DNA of 64,000 nt from Canna indica (lineage: Eukaryota; Streptophyta; Magnoliopsida; Zingiberales; Cannaceae), in the NCBI GenBank assembly GCA_034359265.1, contig CP136896.1, forward strand, positions 35,764,001 to 35,828,000, in the 5' to 3' direction. The position numbers were made by a program, and so were the translations under genes. Below, piece by piece: positions 8,523 through 19,818 of the stretch. The notes beneath the pieces were generated by a model that saw only the letters and a list, made by a program, of their open reading frames with translations, made no database searches and was not told where the DNA came from. Numbering within the stretch: position 1 is the stretch's first letter; each line of letters starts with the position of its first letter.

Positions 8523-10297
8523 CTCGATTAACAACTTCTCCCATCACAGTGAATGTTTTGGAGTGGCTTGGGACTCAGATTACAGGGCGTTTCGAGCCGA
8601 TACCCCGAAGTTCAATCAGTCGGCATCGTTCAAGATCTATTCGAAAAATCATGCAATTCTTTGCATTAGTCTGTCAAAAATAACTCGATTAACAACTTCT
8701 CCCATCACAGTGAATGTTCCGGAGTCGCTCGGGACTCAGATTACAGGGCGTTTCGAGCCGATACCCCGAAGTTCAATCAGTTGGCTTCGTTCAAGATTCT
8801 ATTCGAAAAATCATGCAATTCTGTGCATTAGTCTGTCAAAAATAACTCGATTAACAACTTCTCCCATCGCAGTGAATGTTCTGGAGTCGCTCGGTACTCA
8901 GATTACTGGGCGTTTCGAGCTGATACCCCGAAGTTCAATCAGTCGGCATCGTTCAAGATCTATTCGAAAAATCATGCAATTCTTTGCATTAGTCTGTCAA
9001 AAATAACTCGATTAACAACTTCTCCCATCATAGTTAATGTTCTGGAGTCGCTCGGGACTCAGATTACAGGGCGTTTCGAGCCGATACCCCGAATTTCAAT
9101 CAGTCGGCTTCGTTCAAGATTCTATTCGAAAAATCGTGTAATTCTGTGCATTAGTCTGTAAAAAATAACTCGATTAACAACTTCTCCCATCGCAGTGAAT
9201 GTTCTGGAGTCGCTCGGTACTCAGATTACTGGGCGTTTCGAGCTGATTCCCCGAAGTTCAATCAGTCGGCATCGTTCAAGATCTATTCGAAAAATCATGC
9301 AATTCTTTGCATTAGTCTGTCAAAAATAACTCGATTAACAACTTCTCCCATCACAGTGAATGTTCTGGAGTCGCTCGGGACTCAGATTACAGGGCGTTTC
9401 GAGCCGATACCCCGAAGTTCAATCAGTCGGCATCGTTCAAGATCTATTCGAAAAATCATGCAATTCTTTGCATTAGTCTGTCAAAAATAACTCGATTAAC
9501 AACTTCTCCCATCATAGTTAATGTTCTGGAGTCGCTCAGGACTGAGATTAAAGGGCGTTTCGAGCCGATACCCCGAAGTTCAATCAGTTGGCTTCGTTCA
9601 AGATTCTATTCGAAAAATCGTGCAATTCTGTGCATTAGTCTGTCAAAAATAACTCGATTAACAACTTCTCCCATCGTAGTGAATGTTCTGGAGTCGCTCG
9701 GTACTCAGATTACTGGGCGTTTCGAGCTGATACCCCGAAGTTCAATCAGTCGGCATCGTTCAAGATCTATTAGAAAAATCATGCAATTCTTTGCATTAGT
9801 CTGTCAAAAATAACTCGATTAACAACTTCTCCCATCACAGTGAATGTTCTGGAGTCGCTCGGGACTCAGATTACAGGGCGTTTCGAGCCGATACCCCGAA
9901 GTTCAATCAGTCTGCTTCGTTCAAGATTCTATTCGAAAAATAGTGCAATTCTGTGCATTAGTCTGTCGAGAATAACTCGATTAACAACTTCTCCCATCGC
10001 AGTGAATTCTCTGGAGTCACTCGGTACTCAGATTACTGGGCGTTTCAAGCCGATACCCCGAAGTTCAATCAGTCGGCTTCGTTCAAAATCAATTCGAAAA
10101 ATCATGCAATTATGTGCATTAGTCTGTCAAAAATAACTCGATTAACAACTTCTCCCATCGCAGTGAATGTTCTGGAGTCGCTCGGTACTCAGATTACTGG
10201 GCGTTTCGAGCTGATACCCCGAAGTTCAATCAGTCGGCATCGTTCAAGATCTATTAGAAAAATCATGCAATTCTTTGCATTATTCTGTCAAAAATAA
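8523..10297 (+). repeat. HOR unit, 11 monomers (1,775 bp)
   Basis: Anchor followed directly by the CCGGAG/TTGGCTT monomer, without the usual second and third monomers. It then follows the 13-mer order with a GAGCTGATTCCCCG variant near 9242. It includes the mosaic monomer at 9491-9652 and the second copy of the GTGAATTCTCTGG variant near 10005. Confidence 0.83.
9491..9652 (+). repeat. Mosaic monomer at 2,582-bp duplication junction
   Basis: The head (ATAGTTAATG, CTCAGGACTGAGATTAAAGGG) matches the monomer near 12,073, and the tail (CCGAAGTTCAATCAGTTGGCTT, AATCGTGC) matches the one near 6909. The switch falls in the shared GCGTTTCGAGCC to ACCCCGAA stretch. The monomer therefore sits where copy one of a 2,582-bp tandem duplication joins copy two. 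Confidence 0.8.
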
Positions 10298-11104
10298 CTC
10301 GATTAACAACTTCTCCCATCACAGTGAATGTTTTGGAGTGGCTTGGGACTCAGATTACAGGGCGTTTCGAGCCGATACCCCGAAGTTCAATCAGTCGGCA
10401 TCGTTCAAGATCTATTCGAAAAATCATGCAATTCTTTGCATTAGTCTGTCAAAAATAACTCGATTAACAACTTCTCCCATCATAGTTAATGTTCTGGAGT
10501 CGCTCGGGACTGAGATTAAAGGGCGTTTCAAGCCGATACCCCGAATTTCAATCAGTCGGCTTCGTTCAAGATTCTATTCGAAAAATCATGTAATTCTGTG
10601 CATTAGTCTGTAAAAAATAACTCGATTAACAACTTCTCCCATCGCAGTGAATGTTCTGGAGTCGCTCGGTACTCAGATTACTGGGCGTTTCGAGCCGATA
10701 CCCCGAAGTTCAATCAGTCTGCTTCGTTCAAGATTCTATTCGAAAAATAGTGCAATTCTGTGCATTAGTCTGTCGAGAATAACTCGATTAACAACTTCTC
10801 CCATCGCAGTGAATGTTCTGGAGTCACTCGGTACTCAGATTACTGGGCGTTTCAAGCCGATACCCCGAAGTTCAATCAGTCGGCTTCGTTCAAAATCAAT
10901 TCGAAAAATCATGCAATTATGTGCATTAGTCTGTCAAAAATAACTCGATTAACAACTTCTCCCATCGCAGTGAATGTTCTGGAGTCGCTCGGTACTCAGA
11001 TTACTGGGCGTTTCGAGCTGATACCCCGAAGTTCAATCAGTCGGCATCGTTCAAGATCTATTAGAAAAATCATGCAATTCTTTGCATTATTCTGTCAAAA
11101 ATAA
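10298..11104 (+). repeat. HOR unit, 5 monomers (807 bp), second copy
   Basis: Copy of 7716-8522 carried along by the 2,582-bp duplication, with the same mosaic third monomer. Confidence 0.87.
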
Positions 11105-13363
11105 CTCGATTAACAACTTCTCCCATCACAGTGAATGTTTTGGAGTGGCTTGGGACTCAGATTACAGGGCGTTTCGAGCCGATACCCCGAAGTTCAATCA
11201 GTCGGCATCGTTCAAGATCTATTCGAAAAATCATGCAATTCTTTGCATTAGTCTGTCAAAAATAACTCGATTAACAACTTCTCCCATCACAGTGAATGTT
11301 CCGGAGTCGCTCGGGACTCAGATTACAGGGCGTTTCGAGCCGATACCCCGAAGTTCAATCAGTTGGCTTCGTTCAAGATTCTATTCGAAAAATCATGCAA
11401 TTCTGTGCATTAGTCTGTCAAAAATAACTCGATTAACAACTTCTCCCATCGCAGTGAATGTTCTGGAGTCGCTCGGTACTCAGATTACTGGGCGTTTCGA
11501 GCTGATACCCCGAAGTTCAATCAGTCGGCATCGTTCAAGATCTATTCGAAAAATCATGCAATTCTTTGCATTAGTCTGTCAAAAATAACTCGATTAACAA
11601 CTTCTCCCATCATAGTTAATGTTCTGGAGTCGCTCGGGACTCAGATTACAGGGCGTTTCGAGCCGATACCCCGAATTTCAATCAGTCGGCTTCGTTCAAG
11701 ATTCTATTCGAAAAATCGTGTAATTCTGTGCATTAGTCTGTAAAAAATAACTCGATTAACAACTTCTCCCATCGCAGTGAATGTTCTGGAGTCGCTCGGT
11801 ACTCAGATTACTGGGCGTTTCGAGCTGATTCCCCGAAGTTCAATCAGTCGGCATCGTTCAAGATCTATTCGAAAAATCATGCAATTCTTTGCATTAGTCT
11901 GTCAAAAATAACTCGATTAACAACTTCTCCCATCACAGTGAATGTTCTGGAGTCGCTCGGGACTCAGATTACAGGGCGTTTCGAGCCGATACCCCGAAGT
12001 TCAATCAGTCGGCATCGTTCAAGATCTATTCGAAAAATCATGCAATTCTTTGCATTAGTCTGTCAAAAATAACTCGATTAACAACTTCTCCCATCATAGT
12101 TAATGTTCTGGAGTCGCTCAGGACTGAGATTAAAGGGCGTTTCGAGCCGATACCCCGAATTTCAATCAGTCGGCTTCGTTCAAGATTCTATTCGAAAAAT
12201 CATGTAATTCTGTGCATTAGTCTGTAAAAAATAACTCGATTAACAACTTCTCCCATCGCAGTGAATGTTCTGGAGTCGCTCGGTACTCAGATTACTGGGC
12301 GTTTCGAGCTGATACCCCGAAGTTCAATCAGTCGGCATCGTTCAAGATCTATTCGAAAAATCATGCAATTCTTTGCATTAGTCTGTCAAAAATAACTCGA
12401 TTAACAACTTCTCCCATCACAGTGAATGTTCTGGAGTCGCTCGGGACTCAGATTACAGGGCGTTTCGAGCCGATACCCCGAAGTTTAATCAGTCGGCATC
12501 GTTCAAGATCTATTCGAAAAATCATGCAATTCTTTGCATTAGTCTGTTAAAAATAACTCGATTAACAACTTCTCCCATCATAGTTAATGTTCTGGAGTCG
12601 CTCGGGACTCAGATTACAGGGCGTTTCGAGCCGATACCCCGAAGTTCAATCAGTTGGCTTCGTTCAAGATTCTATTCGAAAAATCGTGCAATTCTGTGCA
12701 TTAGTCTGTCAAAAATAACTCGATTAACAACTTCACCCATCGCAGTGAATGTTCTGGAGTCGCTCGGTACTCAGATTACTGGGCGTTTCGAGCTGATACC
12801 CCGAAGTTCAATCAGTCGGCATCGTTCAAGATCTATTAGAAAAATCATGCAATTCTTTGCATTAGTCTGTCAAAAATAACTCGATTAACAACTTCTCCCA
12901 TCACAGTGAATGTTCTAGAGTCGCTCGGGACTCAGATTACAGGGCGTTTCGAGCCGATACCCCGAAGTTCAATCAGTCTGCTTCGTTCAAGATTCTATTC
13001 GAAAAATAGTGCAATTCTGTGCATTAGTCTGTCGAGAATAACTCGATTAACAACTTCTCCCATCGCAGTGAATGTTCTGGAGTCACTCGGTACTCAGATT
13101 ACTGGGCGTTTCAAGCCGATACCCCGAAGTTCAATCAGTCGGCTTCGTTCAAAATCAATTCGAAAAATCATGCAATTATGTGCATTAGTCTGTCAAAAAT
13201 AACTCGATTAACAACTTCTCCCATCGCAGTGAATGTTCTGGAGTCGCTCGGTACTCAGATTACTGGGCGTTTCGAGCTGATACCCCGAAGTTCAATCAGT
13301 CGGCATCGTTCAAGATCTATTAGAAAAATCATGCAATTCTTTGCATTATTCTGTCAAAAATAA
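11105..13363 (+). repeat. HOR unit, 14 monomers (2,259 bp)
   Basis: Anchor-to-anchor unit. It carries the private variants GCTGATTCCCC (11824), GTCTGTTAAAAATAAC (12542), CTTCACCCATCG (12731) and TTCTAGAGTCGC (about 12912), all repeated 2,259 bases later. Confidence 0.86.
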
Positions 13364-15622
13364 CTCGATTAACAACTTCTCCCATCACAGTGAATGTTTT
13401 GGAGTGGCTTGGGACTCAGATTACAGGGCGTTTCGAGCCGATACCCCGAAGTTCAATCAGTCGGCATCGTTCAAGATCTATTCGAAAAATCATGCAATTC
13501 TTTGCATTAGTCTGTCAAAAATAACTCGATTAACAACTTCTCCCATCACAGTGAATGTTCCGGAGTCGCTCGGGACTCAGATTACAGGGCGTTTCGAGCC
13601 GATACCCCGAAGTTCAATCAGTTGGCTTCGTTCAAGATTCTATTCGAAAAATCATGCAATTCTGTGCATTAGTCTGTCAAAAATAACTCGATTAACAACT
13701 TCTCCCATCGCAGTGAATGTTCTGGAGTCGCTCGGTACTCAGATTACTGGGCGTTTCGAGCTGATACCCCGAAGTTCAATCAGTCGGCATCGTTCAAGAT
13801 CTATTCGAAAAATCATGCAATTCTTTGCATTAGTCTGTCAAAAATAACTCGATTAACAACTTCTCCCATCATAGTTAATGTTCTGGAGTCGCTCGGGACT
13901 CAGATTACAGGGCGTTTCGAGCCGATACCCCGAATTTCAATCAGTCGGCTTCGTTCAAGATTCTATTCGAAAAATCGTGTAATTCTGTGCATTAGTCTGT
14001 AAAAAATAACTCGATTAACAACTTCTCCCATCGCAGTGAATGTTCTGGAGTCGCTCGGTACTCAGATTACTGGGCGTTTCGAGCTGATTCCCCGAAGTTC
14101 AATCAGTCGGCATCGTTCAAGATCTATTCGAAAAATCATGCAATTCTTTGCATTAGTCTGTCAAAAATAACTCGATTAACAACTTCTCCCATCACAGTGA
14201 ATGTTCTGGAGTCGCTCGGGACTCAGATTACAGGGCGTTTCGAGCCGATACCCCGAAGTTCAATCAGTCGGCATCGTTCAAGATCTATTCGAAAAATCAT
14301 GCAATTCTTTGCATTAGTCTGTCAAAAATAACTCGATTAACAACTTCTCCCATCATAGTTAATGTTCTGGAGTCGCTCAGGACTGAGATTAAAGGGCGTT
14401 TCGAGCCGATACCCCGAATTTCAATCAGTCGGCTTCGTTCAAGATTCTATTCGAAAAATCATGTAATTCTGTGCATTAGTCTGTAAAAAATAACTCGATT
14501 AACAACTTCTCCCATCGCAGTGAATGTTCTGGAGTCGCTCGGTACTCAGATTACTGGGCGTTTCGAGCTGATACCCCGAAGTTCAATCAGTCGGCATCGT
14601 TCAAGATCTATTCGAAAAATCATGCAATTCTTTGCATTAGTCTGTCAAAAATAACTCGATTAACAACTTCTCCCATCACAGTGAATGTTCTGGAGTCGCT
14701 CGGGACTCAGATTACAGGGCGTTTCGAGCCGATACCCCGAAGTTTAATCAGTCGGCATCGTTCAAGATCTATTCGAAAAATCATGCAATTCTTTGCATTA
14801 GTCTGTTAAAAATAACTCGATTAACAACTTCTCCCATCATAGTTAATGTTCTGGAGTCGCTCGGGACTCAGATTACAGGGCGTTTCGAGCCGATACCCCG
14901 AAGTTCAATCAGTTGGCTTCGTTCAAGATTCTATTCGAAAAATCGTGCAATTCTGTGCATTAGTCTGTCAAAAATAACTCGATTAACAACTTCACCCATC
15001 GCAGTGAATGTTCTGGAGTCGCTCGGTACTCAGATTACTGGGCGTTTCGAGCTGATACCCCGAAGTTCAATCAGTCGGCATCGTTCAAGATCTATTAGAA
15101 AAATCATGCAATTCTTTGCATTAGTCTGTCAAAAATAACTCGATTAACAACTTCTCCCATCACAGTGAATGTTCTAGAGTCGCTCGGGACTCAGATTACA
15201 GGGCGTTTCGAGCCGATACCCCGAAGTTCAATCAGTCTGCTTCGTTCAAGATTCTATTCGAAAAATAGTGCAATTCTGTGCATTAGTCTGTCGAGAATAA
15301 CTCGATTAACAACTTCTCCCATCGCAGTGAATGTTCTGGAGTCACTCGGTACTCAGATTACTGGGCGTTTCAAGCCGATACCCCGAAGTTCAATCAGTCG
15401 GCTTCGTTCAAAATCAATTCGAAAAATCATGCAATTATGTGCATTAGTCTGTCAAAAATAACTCGATTAACAACTTCTCCCATCGCAGTGAATGTTCTGG
15501 AGTCGCTCGGTACTCAGATTACTGGGTGTTTCGAGCTGATACCCCGAAGTTCAATCAGTCGGCATCGTTCAAGATCTATTAGAAAAATCATGCAATTCTT
15601 TGCATTATTCTGTCAAAAATAA
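13364..15622 (+). repeat. HOR unit, 14 monomers (2,259 bp), second copy
   Basis: Shares all four private variants of the previous unit (14083, 14801, 14990 and about 15171). Agreement ends near 15,520, where GGGCGTTTCG becomes GGGTGTTTCG. The duplicated tract as a whole runs from about 10,690 to 15,520 and overlaps the earlier 2,582-bp duplication, so the two events are layered. Confidence 0.86.
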
Positions 15623-18600
15623 CTCGATTAACAACTTCTCCCATCACAGTGAATGTTCTGGAGTGGCTTGGGACTCAGATTACAGGGCGTTTCGAGCCGA
15701 TACCCCGAAGTTCAATCAGTCGGCATCGTTCAAGATCTATTCGAAAAATCATGCAATTCTTTGCATTAGTCTGTCAAAAATAACTCGATTAACAACTTCT
15801 CCCATCATAGTTAATGTTCTGGAGTCGCTCAGGACTGAGATTAAAGGGCGTTTCGAGCCGATACCCCGAATTTCAATCAGTCGGCTTCGTTCAAGATTCT
15901 ATTCGAAAAATCATGTAATTCTGTGCATTAGTCTGTAAAAAATAACTCGATTAACAACTTCTCCCATCGCAGTGAATGTTCTGGAGTCGCTCGGTACTCA
16001 GATTACTGGGCGTTTCGAGCTGATACCCCGAAGTTCAATCAGTCGGCATCATTCAAGATCTATTCGAAAAATCATGCAATTCTTTGCATTAGTCTGTCAA
16101 AAATAACTCGATTAACAACTTCGCCCATCACAGTGAATGTTCCGGAGTCGCTCGGGACTCAGATTACAGGGCGTTTCGAGCCGATACCCCGAAGTTCAAT
16201 CAGTTGGCTTCGTTCAAGATTCTATTCGAAAAATCATGCAATTCTGTGCATTAGTCTGTCAAAAATAACTCGATTAACAACTTCTCCCATCGCAGTGAAT
16301 GTTCTGGAGTCGCTCGGTACTCAGATTACTGGGCGTTTCGAGCTGATACCCCGAAGTTCAATCAGTCGGCATCGTTCAAGATCTATTCGAAAAATCATGC
16401 AATTCTTTGCATTAGTCTGTCAAAAATAACTCGATTAACAACTTCTCCCATCATAGTTAATGTTCTGGAGTCGCTCGGGACTCAGATTACAGGGCGTTTC
16501 GAGCCGATACCCCGAATTTCAATCAGTCGGCTTCGTTCAAGATTCTATTCGAAAAATCGTGTAATTCTGTGCATTAGTCTGTAAAAAATAACTCGATTAA
16601 CAACTTCTCCCATCGCAGTGAATGTTCTGGAGTCGCTCGGTACTCAGATTACTGGGCATTTCGAGCTGATACCCCGAAGTTCAATCAGTCGGCATCGTTC
16701 AAGATCTATTCGAAAAATCATGCAATTCTTTGCATTAGTCTGTCAAAAATAACTCGATTAACAACTTCTCCCATCACAGTGAATGTTCTGGAGTCGCTCG
16801 GGACTCAGATTACAGGGCGTTTCGATCCGATACCCCGAAGTTTAATCAGTCAGCATCGTTCAAGATCTATTCGAAAAATCATGCAATTCTTTGCATTAGT
16901 CTGTCAAAAATAACTCGATTAACAACTTCTCCCATCATAGTTAATGTTCTGGAGTCGCTCGGGACTCAGATTACAGGGCGTTTCGAGCCGATACCCCGAA
17001 GTTCAATCAGTTGGCTTCGTTCAAGATTCTATTCGAAAAATCGTGCAATTCTGTGCATTAGTCTGTCAAAAATAACTCGATTAACAACTTCTCCCATCGC
17101 AGTGAATGTTCTGGAGTCGCTCGGTACTCAGATTACTGGGCGTTTCGAGCTGATACCCCGAAGTTCAATCAGTCGGCATCGTTCAAGATCTATTAGAAAA
17201 ATCATGCAATTCTTTGCATTAGTCTGTCAAAAATAACTCGATTAACAACTTCTCCCATCACAGTGAATGTTCTGGAGTCGCTCGGGACTCAGATTACAGG
17301 GCGTTTCGAGCCGATACCCCGAAGTTCAATCAGTCTGCTTCGTTCAAGATTCTATTCGAAAAATAGTGCAATTCTGTGCATTAGTCTGTCGAGAATAACT
17401 CGATTAACAACTTCTCCCATCGCAGTGAATGTTCTGGAGTCACTCGGTACTCAGATTACTGGGCGTTTCAAGCCGATACCCCGAAGTTCAATCAGTCGGC
17501 TTCGTTCAAAATCAATTCGAAAAATCATGCAATTATGTGCATTAGTCTGTCAAAAATAACTCGATTAACAACTTCTCCCATCGCAGTGAATGTTCTGGAG
17601 TCGCTCGGTACTCAGATTACTGGGCGTTTCGAGCTGATACCCCGAAGTTCAATCAGTCGGCATCGTTCAAGATCTATTCGAAAAATCATGCAATTCTTTG
17701 CATTAGTCTGTCAAAAATAACTCGATTAACAACTTCTCCCATCATAGTTAATGTTCTGGAGTCGCTCGGGACTCAGATTACAGGGCGTTTCGAGCCGATA
17801 CCCCGAATTTCAATCAGTCGGCTTCGTTCAAGATTCTATTCGAAAAATCGTGTAATTCTGTGCATTAGTCTGTAAAAAAAAACTCGATTAACAACTTCTC
17901 CCATCGCAGTGAATGTTCTGGAGTCGCTCGGTACTCAGATTACTGGGCATTTCGAGCTGATACCCCGAAGTTCAATCAGTCGGCATCGTTCAAGATCTAT
18001 TCGAAAAATCATGCAATTCTTTGCATTAGTCTGTCAAAAATAACTCGATTAACAACTTCTCCCATCACAGTGAATGTTCTGGAGTCGCTCGGGACTCAGA
18101 TTACAGGGCGTTTCGAGCCGATACCCCGAAGTTTAATCAGTCAGCATCGTTCAAGATCTATTCGAAAAATCATGCAATTCTTTGCATTAGTCTGTCAAAA
18201 ATAACTCGATTAACAACTTCTCCCATCATAGTTAATGTTCTGGAGTCGCTCGGGACTCAGATTACAGGGCGTTTCGAGCCGATACCCCGAAGTTCAATCA
18301 GTTGGCTTCGTTCAAGATTCTATTCGAAAAATCGTGCAATTCTGTGCATTAGTCTGTCAAAAATAACTCGATTAACAACTTCTCCCATCGCAGTGAATGT
18401 TCTGGAGTCGCTCGGTACTCAGATTACTGGGCGTTTCGAGCTGATACCCCGAAGTTCAATCAGTCGGCATCGTTCAAGATCTATTAGAAAAATCATGCAA
18501 TTCTTTGCATTAGTCTGTCAAAAATAACTCGATTAACAACTTCTCCCATCACAGTGAATGTTCTGGAGTCGCTCGGGACTCAGATTACAGGGCGTTTCGA

Positions 18601-19011
18601 GCCGATACCCCGAAGTTCAATCAGTCTGCTTCGTTCAAGATTCTATTCGAAAAATAGTGCAATTCTGTGCATTAGTCTGTCGAGAATAACTCGATTAACA
18701 ACTTCTCCCATCGCAGTGAATGTTCTGGAGTCACTCGGTACTCAGATTACTGGGCGTTTCAAGCCGATACCCCGAAGTTCAATCAGTCGGCTTCGTTCAA
18801 AATCAATTCGAAAAATCATGCAATTATGTGCATTAGTCTGTTAAAAATAACTCGATTAACAACTTCTCCCATCGCAGTGAATGTTCTGGAGTCGCTCGGT
18901 ACTCAGATTACTGGGCGTTTCGAGCTGATACCCCGAAGTTCAATCAGTCGGCATCGTTCAAGATCTATTAGAAAAATCATGCAATTCTTTGCATTATTCT
19001 GTCAAAAATAA
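15623..19011 (+). repeat. HOR unit, 21 monomers (3,389 bp)
   Basis: A 13-mer in which monomers 5 to 12 are present twice in tandem. The two eight-monomer copies (about 16,240-17,530 and 17,531-18,821) share GGGCATTTCG (16654 and 17945) and GTTTAATCAGTCAGCAT at a shift of 1,291. The second copy starts in a monomer with the GCAGTG, GGTAC, GAGCTG head and an ATTCG tail. Odd single bases are TTTCGATCCG near 16,824 and CTGTAAAAAAAAACTCG near 17,873. Confidence 0.87.
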
Positions 19012-19818
19012 CTCGATTAACAACTTCTCCCATCACAGTGAATGTTTTGGAGTGGCTTGGGACTCAGATTACAGGGCGTTTCGAGCCGATACCCCGAAGT
19101 TCAATCAGTCGGCATCGTTCAAGATCTATTCGAAAAATCATGCAATTCTTTGCATTAGTCTGTCAAAAATAACTCGATTAACAACTTCTCCCATCATAGT
19201 TAATGTTCTGGAGTCGCTCGGGACTGAGATTAAAGGGCGTTTCGAGCCGATACCCCGAATTTCAATCAGTCGGCTTCGTTCAAGATTCTATTCGAAAAAT
19301 CATGTAATTCTGTGCATTAGTCTGTAAAAAATAACTCGATTAACAACTTATCCCATCGCAGTGAATGTTCTGGAGTCGCTCGGTACTCAGATTACTGGGC
19401 GTTTCGAGCCGATACCCCGAAGTTCAATCAGTCTGCTTCGTTCAAGATTCTATTCGAAAAATAGTGCAATTCTGTGCATTAGTCTGTCGAGAATAACTCG
19501 ATTAACAACTTCTCCCATCGCAGTGAATGTTCTGGAGTCACTCGGTACTCAGATTACTGGGCGTTTCAAGCCGATACCCCGAAGTTCAATCAGTCGGCTT
19601 CGTTCAAAATCAATTCGAAAAATCATGCAATTATGTGCATTAGTCTGTCAAAAATAACTCGATTAACAACTTCTCCCATCGCAGTGAATGTTCTGGAGTC
19701 GCTCGGTACTCAGATTACTGGGCGTTTCGAGCTGATACCCCGAAGTTCAATCAGTCGGCATCGTTCAAGATCTATTAGAAAAATCATGCAATTCTTTGCA
19801 TTATTCTGTCAAAAATAA
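19012..19818 (+). repeat. HOR unit, 5 monomers (807 bp), third copy
   Basis: Same mosaic structure as 7716-8522, with a private CTTATCCCATCG change near 19,348. It lies outside the 2,582-bp duplication, so either the eight-monomer deletion happened more than once or a 5-mer was copied here. Confidence 0.86.

Larger units (their letters stand above)
6976..12166 (+). repeat. Tandem duplication, 2 x 2,582 bp (16 monomers)
   Basis: Private variants repeat at exactly 2,582 bases: the GTGAATTCTC variant (about 7422 and 10004), GCTGATTCCCC (9242 and 11824), the 5-mer unit (7716 and 10298) and the CATCGTAGTGAATG head (about 7092 and 9674). Edges are approximate, because they are the points where diagnostic sites stop agreeing. 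Confidence 0.85.

Noticed and set aside
8500..9006. 168-codon plus-strand reading frame (also at 11082-11588 and 13341-13847)
   Set aside because: It spans three satellite monomers and starts at TTG. Its protein is three runs of the repeat-derived peptide containing SLSKITRLTTSPI, and it ends at the TAA in the repeat tail. No domain is recognisable and the frame exists only because of the local order of 161/162-bp monomers.
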